64,000 bases of DNA from Aquisediminimonas profunda (GCF_019443285.1 NZ_CP080327.1:3158001-3222000); one strand, 5' to 3'; counted from the stretch's first letter, positions 48,985 to 58,520 are shown. Translations and numbers: made by a program. The notes: a model not told the origin generated them from the sequence alone.

Positions 48985-49716
48985 TCAGTCCCGAGCGAGC
49001 GTCATCAAATAATTGAGTGACATGTCGCCGGAAAGTTGGAATCCCGCCGAAACACTGAAAGAGATCCCCTGCCGATCCAATACTTTCAGCCCCGCGGCTT
49101 GAGCAAAGGCTTCTAGCTCATCCGGCGTCAGGAACTTGTTCCAATCATGCGTGCCTCTGGGGATCGCGCCCAGACCTTCGCCGAGTGTGATCATGGCAAG
49201 TCGCGACAGACCAGTCCGGTTGGGCGTCGAGAGGATCATCAGTCCACCGGGTGCCAATCGTGAGCCGAGCGCCGACAGGAAAGCTCCGGGGCTGGTGACA
49301 TGTTCAATCACCTCCATCGAACACACCAGATCAAATTGACCGCTGAAATCGGCGATATCGCGCTCAACATAGTTGATCGACATGCACTGCCCGGCGGCAT
49401 GCTGCCTTGCAACTGCGATGTTTTCGGCCGCAGCATCAATTCCCGTGACGGCGGCACCCAGCCGTGCGAGAGGTTCGGACATCAGGCCCGCCCCACAGCC
49501 GACATCAATCGCGGATTTTCCTGCCAGTGGTTTGAGAACGCGTGGATCAAGACCCCAATGAGCATTTATGCGATCACGCAGATAACGGAGACGAACAGGA
49601 TTGAGTTTGTGCAACATGGCGGAAGACCCTTTGGGGTCCCACCACTCGGCGGCCAGAGCGCCAAAATGTTCGGCTTCTGTCGGATCGATCGTTGTTGCGT
49701 GTCTTGCCTTTGCCAT
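48985..49716 (-). CDS. ubiG: Ubiquinone biosynthesis O-methyltransferase UbiG
   Basis: A 243-aa SAM-dependent methyltransferase for the two O-methylations of ubiquinone synthesis. SAM motif I is SAIDVGCGAGLMSEPLARLG at 68-87; the UbiG N-terminus (DPTEAEHFGALAAEWWDPKG) and the GTHDWNKFLTPDELEAF segment are diagnostic. Divergent from lysC, as in many alphaproteobacteria. Confidence 0.95.
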   Translation of the reverse strand: MAKARHATTIDPTEAEHFGALAAEWWDPKGSSAMLHKLNPVRLRYLRDRINAHWGLDPRVLKPLAGKSAIDVGCGAGLMSEPLARLGAAVTGIDAAAENIAVARQHAAGQCMSINYVERDIADFSGQFDLVCSMEVIEHVTSPGAFLSALGSRLAPGGLMILSTPNRTGLSRLAMITLGEGLGAIPRGTHDWNKFLTPDELEAFAQAAGLKVLDRQGISFSVSAGFQLSGDMSLNYLMTLARD

Positions 49717-49783
49717 ACCCCTTCCCTAACAGGGCGGCGCTCTTTGGCCAAAGGGCTTTTCAACTGTAACGCAGGGATGTTTC

Positions 49784-51025
49784 GTGGCCAAAATCGTAAT
49801 GAAGTTCGGCGGCACATCAATGGCGGGGACGGAACGGATCCGCAACGTCGCCGCGCGGGTCAAGAAAGAGGTTGATGCCGGCAATCAGGTGGCAGTCGTT
49901 GTGTCCGCAATGGCAGGCGAAACGGACCGCCTTGTGAATTTTTGCCGCGAAGCCGCTCCGCTGCACGATACCAAGGAATATGATGTTGTCGTCGCTTCGG
50001 GTGAGCAGGTAACGTCGGGATTGCTAGCCATGACCCTGCAAGCCATGGGCGTGCCTGCACGAAGCTGGCTTGGCTGGCAATTGCCGATCAGGACGTCTGA
50101 TGCACACGCCTCTGCACGCATTGAAGACATCGACTGCACTGCACTCAACGCAGCCCTTGCCAGCGGCGAAGTGGCCGTCATTCCGGGATTCCAAGGTGTC
50201 ACCATGGACAACCGGGTCACCACTTTGGGACGCGGAGGCTCCGACACTTCGGCAGTTGCCATGGCAGCGGCCATGAAGGCAGACCGCTGCGACATTTATA
50301 CTGATGTAGACGGCGTTTATACGACAGACCCGCGCATCGTCCCTCGGGCGCGCAAGCTCGACAAGGTGACTTATGAGGAAATGCTCGAACTGGCGAGCGT
50401 TGGCGCAAAGGTGCTGCAGACCCGGTCGGTGGGGCTCGCAATGAAGGAAAAGGTACGTTTGCAGGTCCTGACGTCGTTTGATGACAGGCCTGGAACGTTG
50501 ATCGTCGGTGACGATGAAATTGGAGAAAATGACGTGGAACGCCAGGTGATAACGGGCATCGCCCATGACAAGAATGAAGCCAAGATCACACTCACCAATG
50601 TGCCTGATCGGCCAGGCGCGGTTGCGAGCATCTTCACACCGCTCGCCGAAGCCAGCATCAATGTCGACATGATCATCCAGAATATTGCGCATGATTCCGG
50701 CTCCACTGACGTGACCTTCACTGTTCCTGGTGCCGAACTTGCACGAGCTTTGGACGCGCTTGAAAAGGGCAAGGATACGATTGGCTATGAAAGGCTGCTG
50801 CACGATACCAAGGTCGCGAAAATCTCCATCGTTGGCGTAGGTATGCGCAGCCATGCAGGCGTAGCCTCGACAATGTTCAAGGCTTTGGGATCGCGAGGGA
50901 TCAACATTCAGGCTATCTCAACGAGCGAGATCAAGGTGTCGGTCTTGATTGACGAAGATGAAACCGAACTTGCAGTTCGCGTGCTGCACACGGCCTATGG
51001 GCTGGACGCAGAGGATGCGGCGTGA
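49784..51025 (+). CDS. lysC: Aspartate kinase
   Basis: A 413-aa aspartokinase, first step of the lysine, threonine and methionine pathways. Residues 3-11 give MKFGGTSMA; the catalytic GRGGSDTSAVAMA and the YTDVDGVYTTDPRIV segments are intact. Two C-terminal ACT domains (about 265-410) bind feedback inhibitors. The start codon is GTG with AGGGA upstream. Its stop overlaps the next gene's GTG by 4 bp (GTGA). Confidence 0.96.
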   Translation: MAKIVMKFGGTSMAGTERIRNVAARVKKEVDAGNQVAVVVSAMAGETDRLVNFCREAAPLHDTKEYDVVVASGEQVTSGLLAMTLQAMGVPARSWLGWQLPIRTSDAHASARIEDIDCTALNAALASGEVAVIPGFQGVTMDNRVTTLGRGGSDTSAVAMAAAMKADRCDIYTDVDGVYTTDPRIVPRARKLDKVTYEEMLELASVGAKVLQTRSVGLAMKEKVRLQVLTSFDDRPGTLIVGDDEIGENDVERQVITGIAHDKNEAKITLTNVPDRPGAVASIFTPLAEASINVDMIIQNIAHDSGSTDVTFTVPGAELARALDALEKGKDTIGYERLLHDTKVAKISIVGVGMRSHAGVASTMFKALGSRGINIQAISTSEIKVSVLIDEDETELAVRVLHTAYGLDAEDAA

Positions 51026-52032
51026 GCAAACTTGACGCGCTGATGAAGCGCGGGCGCGAGTTTCTTGGTTCCGAAATTGCGGTGATGGCTGGGGCCATGT
51101 CCTGGATCAGTGAGCGCAATCTGGTCTCCGCCATGTCGAATGCGGGTGGCTTTGGTGTCATTGCCTGTGGCGCGATGCCGCCAGACCTGCTCGATGCTGA
51201 AATTGCCGCGACCAAGGCAATGACGGACAGGCCATTTGGCGTGAACCTCATTACAATGCATCCAAATCTCGATGAACTCATTTCAATTTGCGCAAAGCAT
51301 CGCGTGTCACATGTTGTGCTGGCAGGCGGCCTTCCACCGCCTGGATCTATTGACGCTATCAAGGCAAACGGAGCCAAATTGATCTGCTTTGCCCCGGCGC
51401 TGTCGCTCGCAAAAAAGCTTGTCCGTTCCGGTGTGGATGCCCTGGTGATCGAAGGGATGGAAGCTGGCGGCCATATTGGCCCTGTTTCCACGTCCGTCCT
51501 TGTCCAGGAGATTCTGCCGGAAATCGGGCCGCAGGTTCCGGTTTTTGTTGCTGGGGGGATAGCCAGGGGAGAAGCGATCGCCTGCTTCCTCGAACTTGGT
51601 GCCGCTGGCGTCCAGATTGGAACGCGACTGGTTTGTGCCACCGAATGTATTGCGCACCCGGCCTTCAAGAAGGCCTTCCTCCGTGCATCCGCGCGGGATG
51701 CTGTTGCCAGCGTCCAGATCGACCCCCGCCTTCCGGTCATCCCCGTCCGTGCTCTGAAGAATGCCGGCACTGAAGAATTCACCCGCAAGCAGGTCGAAGT
51801 TGCGGCAATGCTTGATCGAGGTGAAGTCGACATGGGCGCAGCGCAGCTTGCAATCGAGCACTTCTGGGCTGGAGCCTTGCGTCGTGCGGTCATTGATGGC
51901 GATGTGGAAAATGGCTCGCTGATGGCCGGTCAGTCAGTCGGCATGGTCAAGTCGGAAGAGCCAATAGCCCAAATTTTGCAGACACTGGTGGACGAAGCTC
52001 AGGCAGCATTGGAATCACGCGCAACAATCTGA
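51022..52032 (+). CDS. Nitronate monooxygenase-like FMN protein
   Basis: A 336-aa TIM-barrel flavoprotein of the NMO/2-nitropropane dioxygenase and FabK group: IAVMAGAMSWISERNLVSAMSNAGGFGVIA start, IEGMEAGGHIGPVST phosphate-binding segment, VFVAGGIARGEAIACFLELGAAGVQIGTR. The GTG start overlaps the lysC stop. It could detoxify nitronates or act as an enoyl reductase; the coupling with lysC is seen in other sphingomonads as far as I recall but does not tell the function. Confidence 0.88.
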   Translation: MSKLDALMKRGREFLGSEIAVMAGAMSWISERNLVSAMSNAGGFGVIACGAMPPDLLDAEIAATKAMTDRPFGVNLITMHPNLDELISICAKHRVSHVVLAGGLPPPGSIDAIKANGAKLICFAPALSLAKKLVRSGVDALVIEGMEAGGHIGPVSTSVLVQEILPEIGPQVPVFVAGGIARGEAIACFLELGAAGVQIGTRLVCATECIAHPAFKKAFLRASARDAVASVQIDPRLPVIPVRALKNAGTEEFTRKQVEVAAMLDRGEVDMGAAQLAIEHFWAGALRRAVIDGDVENGSLMAGQSVGMVKSEEPIAQILQTLVDEAQAALESRATI

Positions 52033-52038
52033 TAGCGA

Positions 52039-54309
52039 ATGCGGATGATCGCTGCCGCCTCCGCCCGTGAAATCCTGACTGGCCTCCACGAAGTCATGGC
52101 TTCGCGCGCAACTGCGCAGGCCAAACTGAACAAGGTCGTGCAGATCATTGGCGAAGCGCTCGCCAGCGAAGTCTGTTCGATTTACCTGCGCCGCGAAGGT
52201 GTGCTTGAACTTTTTGCGACCCGCGGCCTGAACCAGGAGGCTGTTCACGTCACGAAATTGGCGATGGGGGAAGGCCTTGTCGGCACGATTGCCGAACAGA
52301 TCGCTACCCTCAACCTCGACGAAGCGACCAGCCACCCCGACTTTGCCTACAAGCCGGAAACCGGCGAGGAACTCTTCCATAGCTTTGCCGGCGTGCCAAT
52401 CATCCGCAAGGAAGACGCCGTGGGCGTGCTCTGCGTCCAGCATGCGGAGCCAAGGCGATATGAAGAAGTCGAAATCGAGGCATTGCAAACTGTTGCGATG
52501 GTCCTATCCGAGCTGATTGCAAATGCGGGTCTCATCGACAATGCGGAGGCCCGTGGATCAAAAGTCCAGAACACGGCGGCTTTGCGGCTCAACGGGCTGA
52601 AACTGGTCGATGGCATGGCAAAGGGGCATGCGGTCTTTCATCAGCCCCGCATCACGATCGAACACACCGTCGCCGAGGACATCGAAGCCGAACGCCATCG
52701 TGTCTATTCCGCATTCGACAAGATGCGTGAGCAGATTGACAAGATGGCAAGCCAGGCCGAATTCGGCGGCGAAGGCGAACATCGCGACGTCATCGAGATG
52801 TACAAGATGTTCGCCTATGACGAAGGCTGGTCGCGGCGGATCAATGAGGCCATAGACAGCGGCCTCACCGCTGAAGCCGCAATTGAGCGCGTCCAGCAAC
52901 GCACCCGAATGCGCATGCGCCAGATCGACGATCCACTCCTGGCGGATCGCATGCATGACCTTGAAGACATGTCCAACCGTCTGCTGCGGATCGTTTCCGG
53001 TCAGCTCGCATCGGCAGCTCAAGCGGGTCTTCGTCGGGATGCGATCCTGATAGCGCGCAATCTTGGGCCAGCTGAGCTGCTCGAATATGATCGTCGTCGC
53101 CTAAAGGGAGTCATTCTGGAAGAGGGATCGCTGACCGCGCACGTCATTATTGTGGCGCGGGCGATGGGCATTCCCGTGCTCGGACGAGTCAAAGATGTTC
53201 GGCGCCTCATTTCGGAGGGCGATCTGCTGCTCGTGGATGTTGGCCAGTCAGCGGTCTTCGTTCGCCCGACTGCCGCCATGGAAGAGGCGTTTGAAACCCA
53301 GTTGGCCGTTACACAAAAGCGGCGGGCAGGTTTTGCAGCACTGAAGCGTGAGGCCCCGGTTTCTAAGGACGGCTTGCGCGTTGCTCTTATGATCAATGCA
53401 GGCCTCCGCGACGACATCGCAGCCCTGGACGCTACGGGAGCAGATGGGATTGGCCTTTTCAGGACCGAGTTTCAGTTTCTTGTTTCAGCAACCATGCCTC
53501 AGCGCGAACGGCAATTGCGGCTCTATCGCGATGTGATTGAAGCGGCGGGCAAGAAGCCGGTTGTCTTCAGGACCGTTGATATCGGTGGCGACAAGGCCCT
53601 TCCCTATTTGCGGCAGGATGAGGAGGACGAGGAAAACCCTGCGATGGGTTGGCGCGCGATCCGGATTGCACTGGAGCGCGATGGGCTGATGAAAGCACAA
53701 GCACGTGCCTTGATCGAGGCTGCGGCAGGAACCACATTGAACGTTATGTTCCCGATGGTCTCGGAGCCATGGGAATTCGAGCAGGCGCGCGCTATATTCG
53801 AGAAGCAGCGCGAATTCCTGATTGAGCGCGGCAAGCGGGTACCACGTGAGATTCGATATGGTGCGATGCTCGAAGTCCCTGCCCTTGCCGAATGTCTCGA
53901 TTTGCTGCTGCCGAAGCTCGAATTCATTTCGATTGGAACGAATGATCTGACGCAATTCCTGTTCGCCGCGGACCGTGCTCATCCCAAGCTGGCGGAACGT
54001 TTCGACTGGCTATCGCCAGCTATCCTGAGATTCTTGTCACGGGTGGTCAAACAATGCGATGAAGCCAATGTGCCGGTCACTGTGTGTGGTGAGATGGGTG
54101 GCCGAGCTCTCGAAGCGCTCGCCCTGCTCGGAATAGGAATTGAACGACTGTCAATCACGCCGGTGTCTGTAGGCCCGATAAAGGCCATGATCCGTTCGCT
54201 TAACGTCGCAGATGCGCGATCGGTCTTGGCAGACTATCTCAAAAAGCCGCCCGCGAGCATTCGCGCCGCACTTGGTGAATGGGCGTTGCAAAACAAGGTC
54301 GAAATCTGA
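52039..54309 (+). CDS. ptsP: Phosphoenolpyruvate-protein phosphotransferase PtsP (EI-Ntr)
   Basis: A 756-aa enzyme I of the nitrogen PTS. An N-terminal GAF domain (about 1-165, with VCSIYLRREGVLELFATRGL) senses small ligands, as in NifA. The phospho-His domain has GSLTAHVIIVARAMGIPVLG with H368, and the PEP-binding barrel has GLFRTEFQFL, FRTVDIGGDKALPYL and ISIGTNDLTQFLFA. It starts the phosphorelay to NPr and EIIA-Ntr, which control nitrogen, potassium and stress functions. Six bases after the NMO-like gene. Confidence 0.96.
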   Translation: MRMIAAASAREILTGLHEVMASRATAQAKLNKVVQIIGEALASEVCSIYLRREGVLELFATRGLNQEAVHVTKLAMGEGLVGTIAEQIATLNLDEATSHPDFAYKPETGEELFHSFAGVPIIRKEDAVGVLCVQHAEPRRYEEVEIEALQTVAMVLSELIANAGLIDNAEARGSKVQNTAALRLNGLKLVDGMAKGHAVFHQPRITIEHTVAEDIEAERHRVYSAFDKMREQIDKMASQAEFGGEGEHRDVIEMYKMFAYDEGWSRRINEAIDSGLTAEAAIERVQQRTRMRMRQIDDPLLADRMHDLEDMSNRLLRIVSGQLASAAQAGLRRDAILIARNLGPAELLEYDRRRLKGVILEEGSLTAHVIIVARAMGIPVLGRVKDVRRLISEGDLLLVDVGQSAVFVRPTAAMEEAFETQLAVTQKRRAGFAALKREAPVSKDGLRVALMINAGLRDDIAALDATGADGIGLFRTEFQFLVSATMPQRERQLRLYRDVIEAAGKKPVVFRTVDIGGDKALPYLRQDEEDEENPAMGWRAIRIALERDGLMKAQARALIEAAAGTTLNVMFPMVSEPWEFEQARAIFEKQREFLIERGKRVPREIRYGAMLEVPALAECLDLLLPKLEFISIGTNDLTQFLFAADRAHPKLAERFDWLSPAILRFLSRVVKQCDEANVPVTVCGEMGGRALEALALLGIGIERLSITPVSVGPIKAMIRSLNVADARSVLADYLKKPPASIRAALGEWALQNKVEI

Positions 54310-54371
54310 CTTCGGACATTGAAGCGCAATTGAGGCAGCGCCCTTTTCTGAATATCGCGCGGCTTCGTCCC

Positions 54372-54890
54372 CTAGCTATGATGTAGCAGCAGAACGCATC
54401 CACTCTCGGTTGTGCCTTCATTGTGACGTGTTCCTTGAGGCGAAAACAGACAGTCTCCTTGTCCGAACCGTGTACCTTCAATCGTGAAATCGCCTGCCAG
54501 CACCGCGAGGTATTCATCATGATGGTGATGATGCGCAGGAATCACCGAGATCGGAGCACATCTCAGCAGTTTCGGGCCACTAACCCACAGCTCTTTCATA
54601 TCAACACCTGGAAAGATTTTGCGCCAGCTGCCGGAAACAAAGGGATAATAATGCTTACCTTCGGCCTCGCCAATCTGGACCTGCTGGACCGCGTTGAGAA
54701 CACGGTCCTTCAGTCCGGCAGGCGGTCTTGCGCAACCTGCCATTCCGGCAAGCGGAGACAACGCTGCTTCGGCATCGTCGATCATGCGGTCAAGTTCTGG
54801 GTCATACAAACGCTGACGCGCAACATCTGCTCGCTCGGCTGGCGAGAGCAGGCCAATAGCAAATTTGTCCGAAAGGGAGATATCAGTCAT
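54372..54890 (-). CDS. Cupin-containing anti-sigma factor (ChrR-like)
   Basis: A 172-aa soluble protein coupled to the ECF sigma gene by an ATGA overlap. Residues 1-75 (LLSPAERADVARQRLYDPEL ... PPAGLKDRVLNAVQQ) follow the RskA-type zinc-free anti-sigma N-terminus, without the HxxxCxxC zinc site of ChrR. Residues about 90-170 form a cupin: PAHHHHHDEYLAVLAGDFTI with a metal-binding His cluster, and a final RHNEG. So it likely senses a small molecule or metal through the cupin and holds the sigma factor inactive until then. Confidence 0.82.
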   Translation of the reverse strand: MTDISLSDKFAIGLLSPAERADVARQRLYDPELDRMIDDAEAALSPLAGMAGCARPPAGLKDRVLNAVQQVQIGEAEGKHYYPFVSGSWRKIFPGVDMKELWVSGPKLLRCAPISVIPAHHHHHDEYLAVLAGDFTIEGTRFGQGDCLFSPQGTRHNEGTTESGCVLLLHHS

Positions 54891-55453
54891 CGCAGCATTC
54901 GTTCCTTCAATGTCAACATCCCCCGCCGCACCCAGCTTTTCGCGGTGCCGAGAGGGACAGAAAGATGTTCGGCCAGTTCAGAATGGGTGAGGCCGTAAGT
55001 ATAGGTCAGCACAATTGCGTTCCGCTGATCCGCTGGCAGCTGCTTGAGACAATGGCCCAGACGGGAATCAGGCGGATCAACAGGCGCTACGGGAATATCC
55101 AGGTCGTCAATTGGTTCGGTCGGGCGGTCTGCACGGATCATATTGAGTGCAACGTTTCGGACGATCACACTCATCCAACCAATCGGACTTCCGCGGGCGG
55201 GGTCATAAAGCTTGGCCTTGCGCCAGATATTCACATAGGCTTCCTGCGTCGCATCCTGCGCTACCGCTTCATCGCGCAAGATCCGGAATGCGATCGCAAA
55301 AAGCCGGGGAGACGTTATGTCATAGAGACGAGCAAACGCCTCCATCTGACCTTCTGCAACCTGCGCAAGCAGCTGCTCCAGGGTAGCGGGCGGCATGGCT
55401 TCAATCTTCGGTTCAGCTTTCACCAACTGAATAACCCCTATCATTTGCTTCAT
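54887..55453 (-). CDS. ECF RNA polymerase sigma factor
   Basis: A 188-aa group IV sigma factor: region 2 FARLYDITSPRLFAIAFRILRDEAVAQDATQEAYVNIWRKA and region 4 LPADQRNAIVLTYTYGLTHSELAEHLSVPLGTAKSWVRRG. The ATG at 55453 is taken, nine bases after GGGGGAT; an ATG at 55483 is an alternative but its Shine-Dalgarno touches the codon. It resembles EcfG/RpoE-like sigma factors paired with ChrR. Its anti-sigma factor follows directly. Target genes unknown. Confidence 0.9.
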   Translation of the reverse strand: MKQMIGVIQLVKAEPKIEAMPPATLEQLLAQVAEGQMEAFARLYDITSPRLFAIAFRILRDEAVAQDATQEAYVNIWRKAKLYDPARGSPIGWMSVIVRNVALNMIRADRPTEPIDDLDIPVAPVDPPDSRLGHCLKQLPADQRNAIVLTYTYGLTHSELAEHLSVPLGTAKSWVRRGMLTLKERMLR

Positions 55454-55830
55454 GTGAGCATGATCCCCCAGTGAACGCTTCATTCCTTGGCATCAGTGCA
55501 TATCGCGGCCTCCCAACGAACGCTGAGAATGCGGGGACACTTTCCAAGGATAATCTGGAGCCTTGGGCCCTTAGGCGCGCGAAATAGGCCCGCGCGCGTG
55601 CAGGATAGTGCCCCAAACGGGGAAGCACAGAGATCTTGTCCTCGCCCGGTCCGGCGAGGCCACAATTGGTCAATTCACTCACCTCGGGCCGCGCATCGAT
55701 GCGCTCTCGCCACATTTACGTCCGAAACGGAGGAATGGATGCAGCTGCGCGTGTGTCCGCGAACAAATTTCGTGTTTAAGTTCGGCCGACCAAGCTAGGA
55801 TCACCTTGTGTCTGGGGAGTCTTACAAGCA
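55454..55830. other. 377-bp intergenic stretch upstream of the sigma gene
   Basis: No convincing gene: the frames that stay open here give low-complexity products without a ribosome site. A hairpin CCTCGCC-CGGTCC-GGCGAGG lies at 55640-55659. The promoters of the sigma gene and of the small lipoprotein must lie in this region; I cannot assign them. Confidence 0.5.
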
Positions 55831-56118
55831 ATGAATCGTCGGAGGATGATAGCGCTGGTCTGCATTTGTGCAGGTGGGCTCGGTTCTTGCGACCGCCTTG
55901 ATCCGCAATGGAAGGGGTGGGTCTATCCTGATCGGAAGGACACATCAGTCGATTGGAAGCTGGGCAGTTTCGCAACGCTCAAGGAATGTCGAGAAGCAGC
56001 GCAAAGCATGATTGACTGGTTACCAGACCCGACTGCCGCAGACTATGAGTGTGGCTATCAATGCAAGCCTTCCGACTTTTTGAGCAGGCTGGATGTGTGT
56101 GCGGTCACGCGGCGCTAG
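55831..56118 (+). CDS. Small lipoprotein of unknown function (95 aa)
   Basis: A signal sequence MNRRRMIALVCICAGGLGSC with a lipobox GLGSC (Cys20). The mature 75 residues contain four more cysteines (KECREA, YECGYQCKP, LDVCAV), suggesting two disulfides, and several Trp. No family recognised. It ends at an inverted repeat shared with the convergent LysR gene. A GGGGAG ribosome site is 11 bases ahead. Confidence 0.7.
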   Translation: MNRRRMIALVCICAGGLGSCDRLDPQWKGWVYPDRKDTSVDWKLGSFATLKECREAAQSMIDWLPDPTAADYECGYQCKPSDFLSRLDVCAVTRR

Positions 56119-56138
56119 TAGTACAGAGTGTCTAGCGC
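56112..56138. terminator. Inverted repeat spanning both convergent stop codons
   Basis: GCGCTAG (56112-56118) and CTAGCGC (56132-56138) pair around a 13-base loop. The TAG stops of the lipoprotein gene and the LysR gene lie inside the two arms. It can act as a bidirectional terminator; no T-run is seen. Confidence 0.4.
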
Positions 56139-57172
56139 GATTGAGCAACACCTGAAGACATGCGGTCCATCATATGCGCAAACAGGCTAACCACGCCGTC
56201 GTTGCTGGCCTGAAACTTGTGGAAATCTTCAGGATGAACAAATTGATCCGAAAACCAGGGATATTGGGAAGAATCGAATGAAGCCCGAAGCCAGTCGATA
56301 GCCTCGCGAAGCACGAGGCAATCCTTGGCCTCCGCCCGATAAAAATAATACAGCGCGACACGCATTTGCGGTAGCACGGGTAGTGGCACCAAGGTTGAGG
56401 TGATGGCGCGCGTGTAAGACGGCAAGAGGGCGATTCCGGCGCCATTTGCAGCGGCATAGGCCTGGGTCAGGGAAGAGTTTGTGCGGATCGATGTCATGGA
56501 TCGCGGCCTGTCCGAACCCAAAAGCAGGTCAATGGCTGTATCATTGTATCCTGGCGAGGCTTGTTCAACGATCACATGGTTTCTCAAGTCATCGATCGTG
56601 CTTGGCACTCCATTTGCGCGAAGATAGTCGGGCGACGCGAACAGCATCATGTGGATAGTCGCCACTTTTGCGACGATGAGATTGGCATCCGCCGGCGGTC
56701 GATACGCCAAACCAAGATCGACAAGGCAGCTCCGATCTCGCTTGAGATCATAATCGAACTGCATGTTGATGGTCGTTGGCCGAATCTGGTTGGATAATGC
56801 GGCGACCCGCGGTGTGAGCCAACTTGTGCCGACACCTTCAGTGCATCCAAAGGTAAATGTCCCGGGTTCAAGGAGTCCTTTTCCCCTAGAGTCGGCACCA
56901 TCGATGGCTGTTCGACCAAGAGCTGCCGCCGCGTGATAGAGCCTTTCGCCAACTTTCGTCAGTTTCGCCCCGGAAAGGCCGCGACTGACAACAGCTTCGC
57001 CCGCAACCTGTTCCAATTTGGCAAGGTGCGCGCGCACCGTGTTCACAGAGACCCGCTGACGCCTGGCTGCTTCCCTCAGGCTCCCGGCATCCCCAACTTC
57101 GACAAGGAACTTCAAATCTGACCAATCAAGATCAGCGACTGACAGAACCTTCCTCTCAGCCGGGGTGTTCAT
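56132..57172 (-). CDS. LysR-family transcriptional regulator
   Basis: A 346-aa LysR regulator: helix-turn-helix LKFLVEVGDAGSLREAARRQ and RVSVNTVRAHLAKLEQ in residues 15-60, then a substrate-binding domain with LVDLGLAYRPPADANL and GAGIALLPSYTRA. The open frame reaches a TTG at 57268, but ATG 57172 keeps the operator outside the gene and fits the family length; the exact start is uncertain. Divergent from the GNAT gene, which it probably controls, across a region with four CGAT/ATCG half-sites. Confidence 0.85.
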   Translation of the reverse strand: MNTPAERKVLSVADLDWSDLKFLVEVGDAGSLREAARRQRVSVNTVRAHLAKLEQVAGEAVVSRGLSGAKLTKVGERLYHAAAALGRTAIDGADSRGKGLLEPGTFTFGCTEGVGTSWLTPRVAALSNQIRPTTINMQFDYDLKRDRSCLVDLGLAYRPPADANLIVAKVATIHMMLFASPDYLRANGVPSTIDDLRNHVIVEQASPGYNDTAIDLLLGSDRPRSMTSIRTNSSLTQAYAAANGAGIALLPSYTRAITSTLVPLPVLPQMRVALYYFYRAEAKDCLVLREAIDWLRASFDSSQYPWFSDQFVHPEDFHKFQASNDGVVSLFAHMMDRMSSGVAQSR

Positions 57173-57222
57173 CGCCTGAACAGGCGGTTCAATTTTCTCT
57201 ATCGCTTCCAAATCTTCCCAGT

Positions 57223-57262
57223 CGATTAAGAAATTTATCGTAGTCAGGTTTCGATCATATCG
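57223..57262. promoter_or_regulatory. Four alternating CGAT/ATCG half-sites, candidate LysR operator
   Basis: CGAT (57223-57226), ATCG (57237-57240), CGAT (57252-57255) and ATCG (57259-57262) alternate in the divergent LysR/GNAT promoter, giving inverted pairs with 10-, 11- and 3-base spacers. ATCG-N11-CGAT fits the T-N11-A dyad of LysR operators. A further ATCG is at 57201-57204. Regulation by the LysR product is inferred. Confidence 0.5.
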
Positions 57263-57281
57263 TTGCAAGGGGAGACACGCA

Positions 57282-58520
57282 ATGCGTCATGACGTCATGA
57301 AAGACGCTGAAATTCAGCTGAAGCAGGACGGACTGTGCTTTTGGGATGGATTGCTCAACGATCGCGCGCGCAATACGCTTGGAAAATTGGGGTCAAAAGC
57401 CACGCGCCTCGACCTCGCCAGCGAAGACGAAGCATTGGACTTCTTCGCTCGAGCAAGTGAGAATCTGACGCTAGCCGCTGAAGCGTCGATACGTCGCATG
57501 CTGCACAAGAATCCGAATCTGGTGCACGTGATTCGTCGCGAGAACGGCGGCCCTGCACTCGGCCTTTTCGCCTGTTTGCCGCTGAACGAGTTTGGTGCCG
57601 CCTCCATTGCAAATGGCCAATTTGATGGCACCAACCCGGATCCCGCCTGGATCGTCCGCAGTGGCGAAACGCCCGTGGCCATCTATGAGTGGCTGTTTTA
57701 TGGACCCGGTCTATACCTGAAGACCATGCCTGCAGTGGGGCGGCTCTACAGGTCCTTATCTCAAGTTGACTGCCCCGTTTTTTCCAAGGGCACGACGGAC
57801 TTTTCGGCTCGACTTTTGCTCAGCCTAGGGTTCCTCGAGGCGCGCACAATTTATCCCAATGCCCAAGAGGGCTTTGTCGTCGTCCTTCCACAGTGCAGTG
57901 ACTCCTGGTCAACCAAGCTCAGTGGCAAGCGGACCGAAGTCCGTCAGGTTCGCAGTTTTGAGGAACTGGCACATGTCATTTCCATTCGATCCGCAACCTA
58001 TCTTGCCGAACAGTTTCCGCTCTATTCTGAGGAATTTGACGGCAACGATTTTTGCGCCACGCATTTGGTCGGTTATATTGACGGCGATCCTGCCGGTGCG
58101 ATCCGCATGCGGTATTTCGGAGACTTTGCAAAAGTTGAGCGGCTTGCCGTCAAACTTGAGTATCGCAAGAGCAGGTTGGCCTTCCAATTGGTCAAGGCGG
58201 CAGTTGCACACGTTCGGCGCAAAGGATTCACGCGGGTTTATGGGCATGCCAGTGCCGAGATTGCGCCATTCTGGAAGCTGATGGGCGCGAGCAAGATGGA
58301 AAACCGCAAGCCATTCCGGTTCGCCAATATCGAATATCATGAAATGGGCGCAGAGTTGGAGCCTGATCCCCTGGCAATCCGTTACGGCGCTGCGCCCATG
58401 GTGACCATTCGTCCAGAAGGACTTTGGGACGAGCCTGGTGCTCTCGACTGGTCAAACATCGTGTCAGATCCGATGCGTGCCGAACTCATGATCGCGGGAA
58501 GCCGCAGTGGTGCATCATGA
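57282..58520 (+). CDS. GNAT-family N-acetyltransferase with unknown N-terminal domain
   Basis: A 412-aa protein. Residues about 220-345 form a GNAT domain: LVGYIDGDPAGAIRMRYFGDFAKVERLAVKLEYRKSRLAFQLVKAAVAHVRR, then GHASAEIAPFWKLMGASK, with the acyl-CoA loop altered (EYRKSRLAFQL instead of QxxGxG/A). The first 200 residues are not recognised, though a second, decayed GNAT half is possible. The start has AAGGGGAGA six bases ahead. Its stop overlaps the winged-helix gene by 4 bp. Substrate unknown. Confidence 0.72.
   Translation: MRHDVMKDAEIQLKQDGLCFWDGLLNDRARNTLGKLGSKATRLDLASEDEALDFFARASENLTLAAEASIRRMLHKNPNLVHVIRRENGGPALGLFACLPLNEFGAASIANGQFDGTNPDPAWIVRSGETPVAIYEWLFYGPGLYLKTMPAVGRLYRSLSQVDCPVFSKGTTDFSARLLLSLGFLEARTIYPNAQEGFVVVLPQCSDSWSTKLSGKRTEVRQVRSFEELAHVISIRSATYLAEQFPLYSEEFDGNDFCATHLVGYIDGDPAGAIRMRYFGDFAKVERLAVKLEYRKSRLAFQLVKAAVAHVRRKGFTRVYGHASAEIAPFWKLMGASKMENRKPFRFANIEYHEMGAELEPDPLAIRYGAAPMVTIRPEGLWDEPGALDWSNIVSDPMRAELMIAGSRSGAS

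Noticed and set aside
55413-55798. Open frames on both strands upstream of the ECF sigma gene
   Set aside because: Arg/Pro/Ser-rich products typical of chance frames in GC-rich DNA; no start signals.
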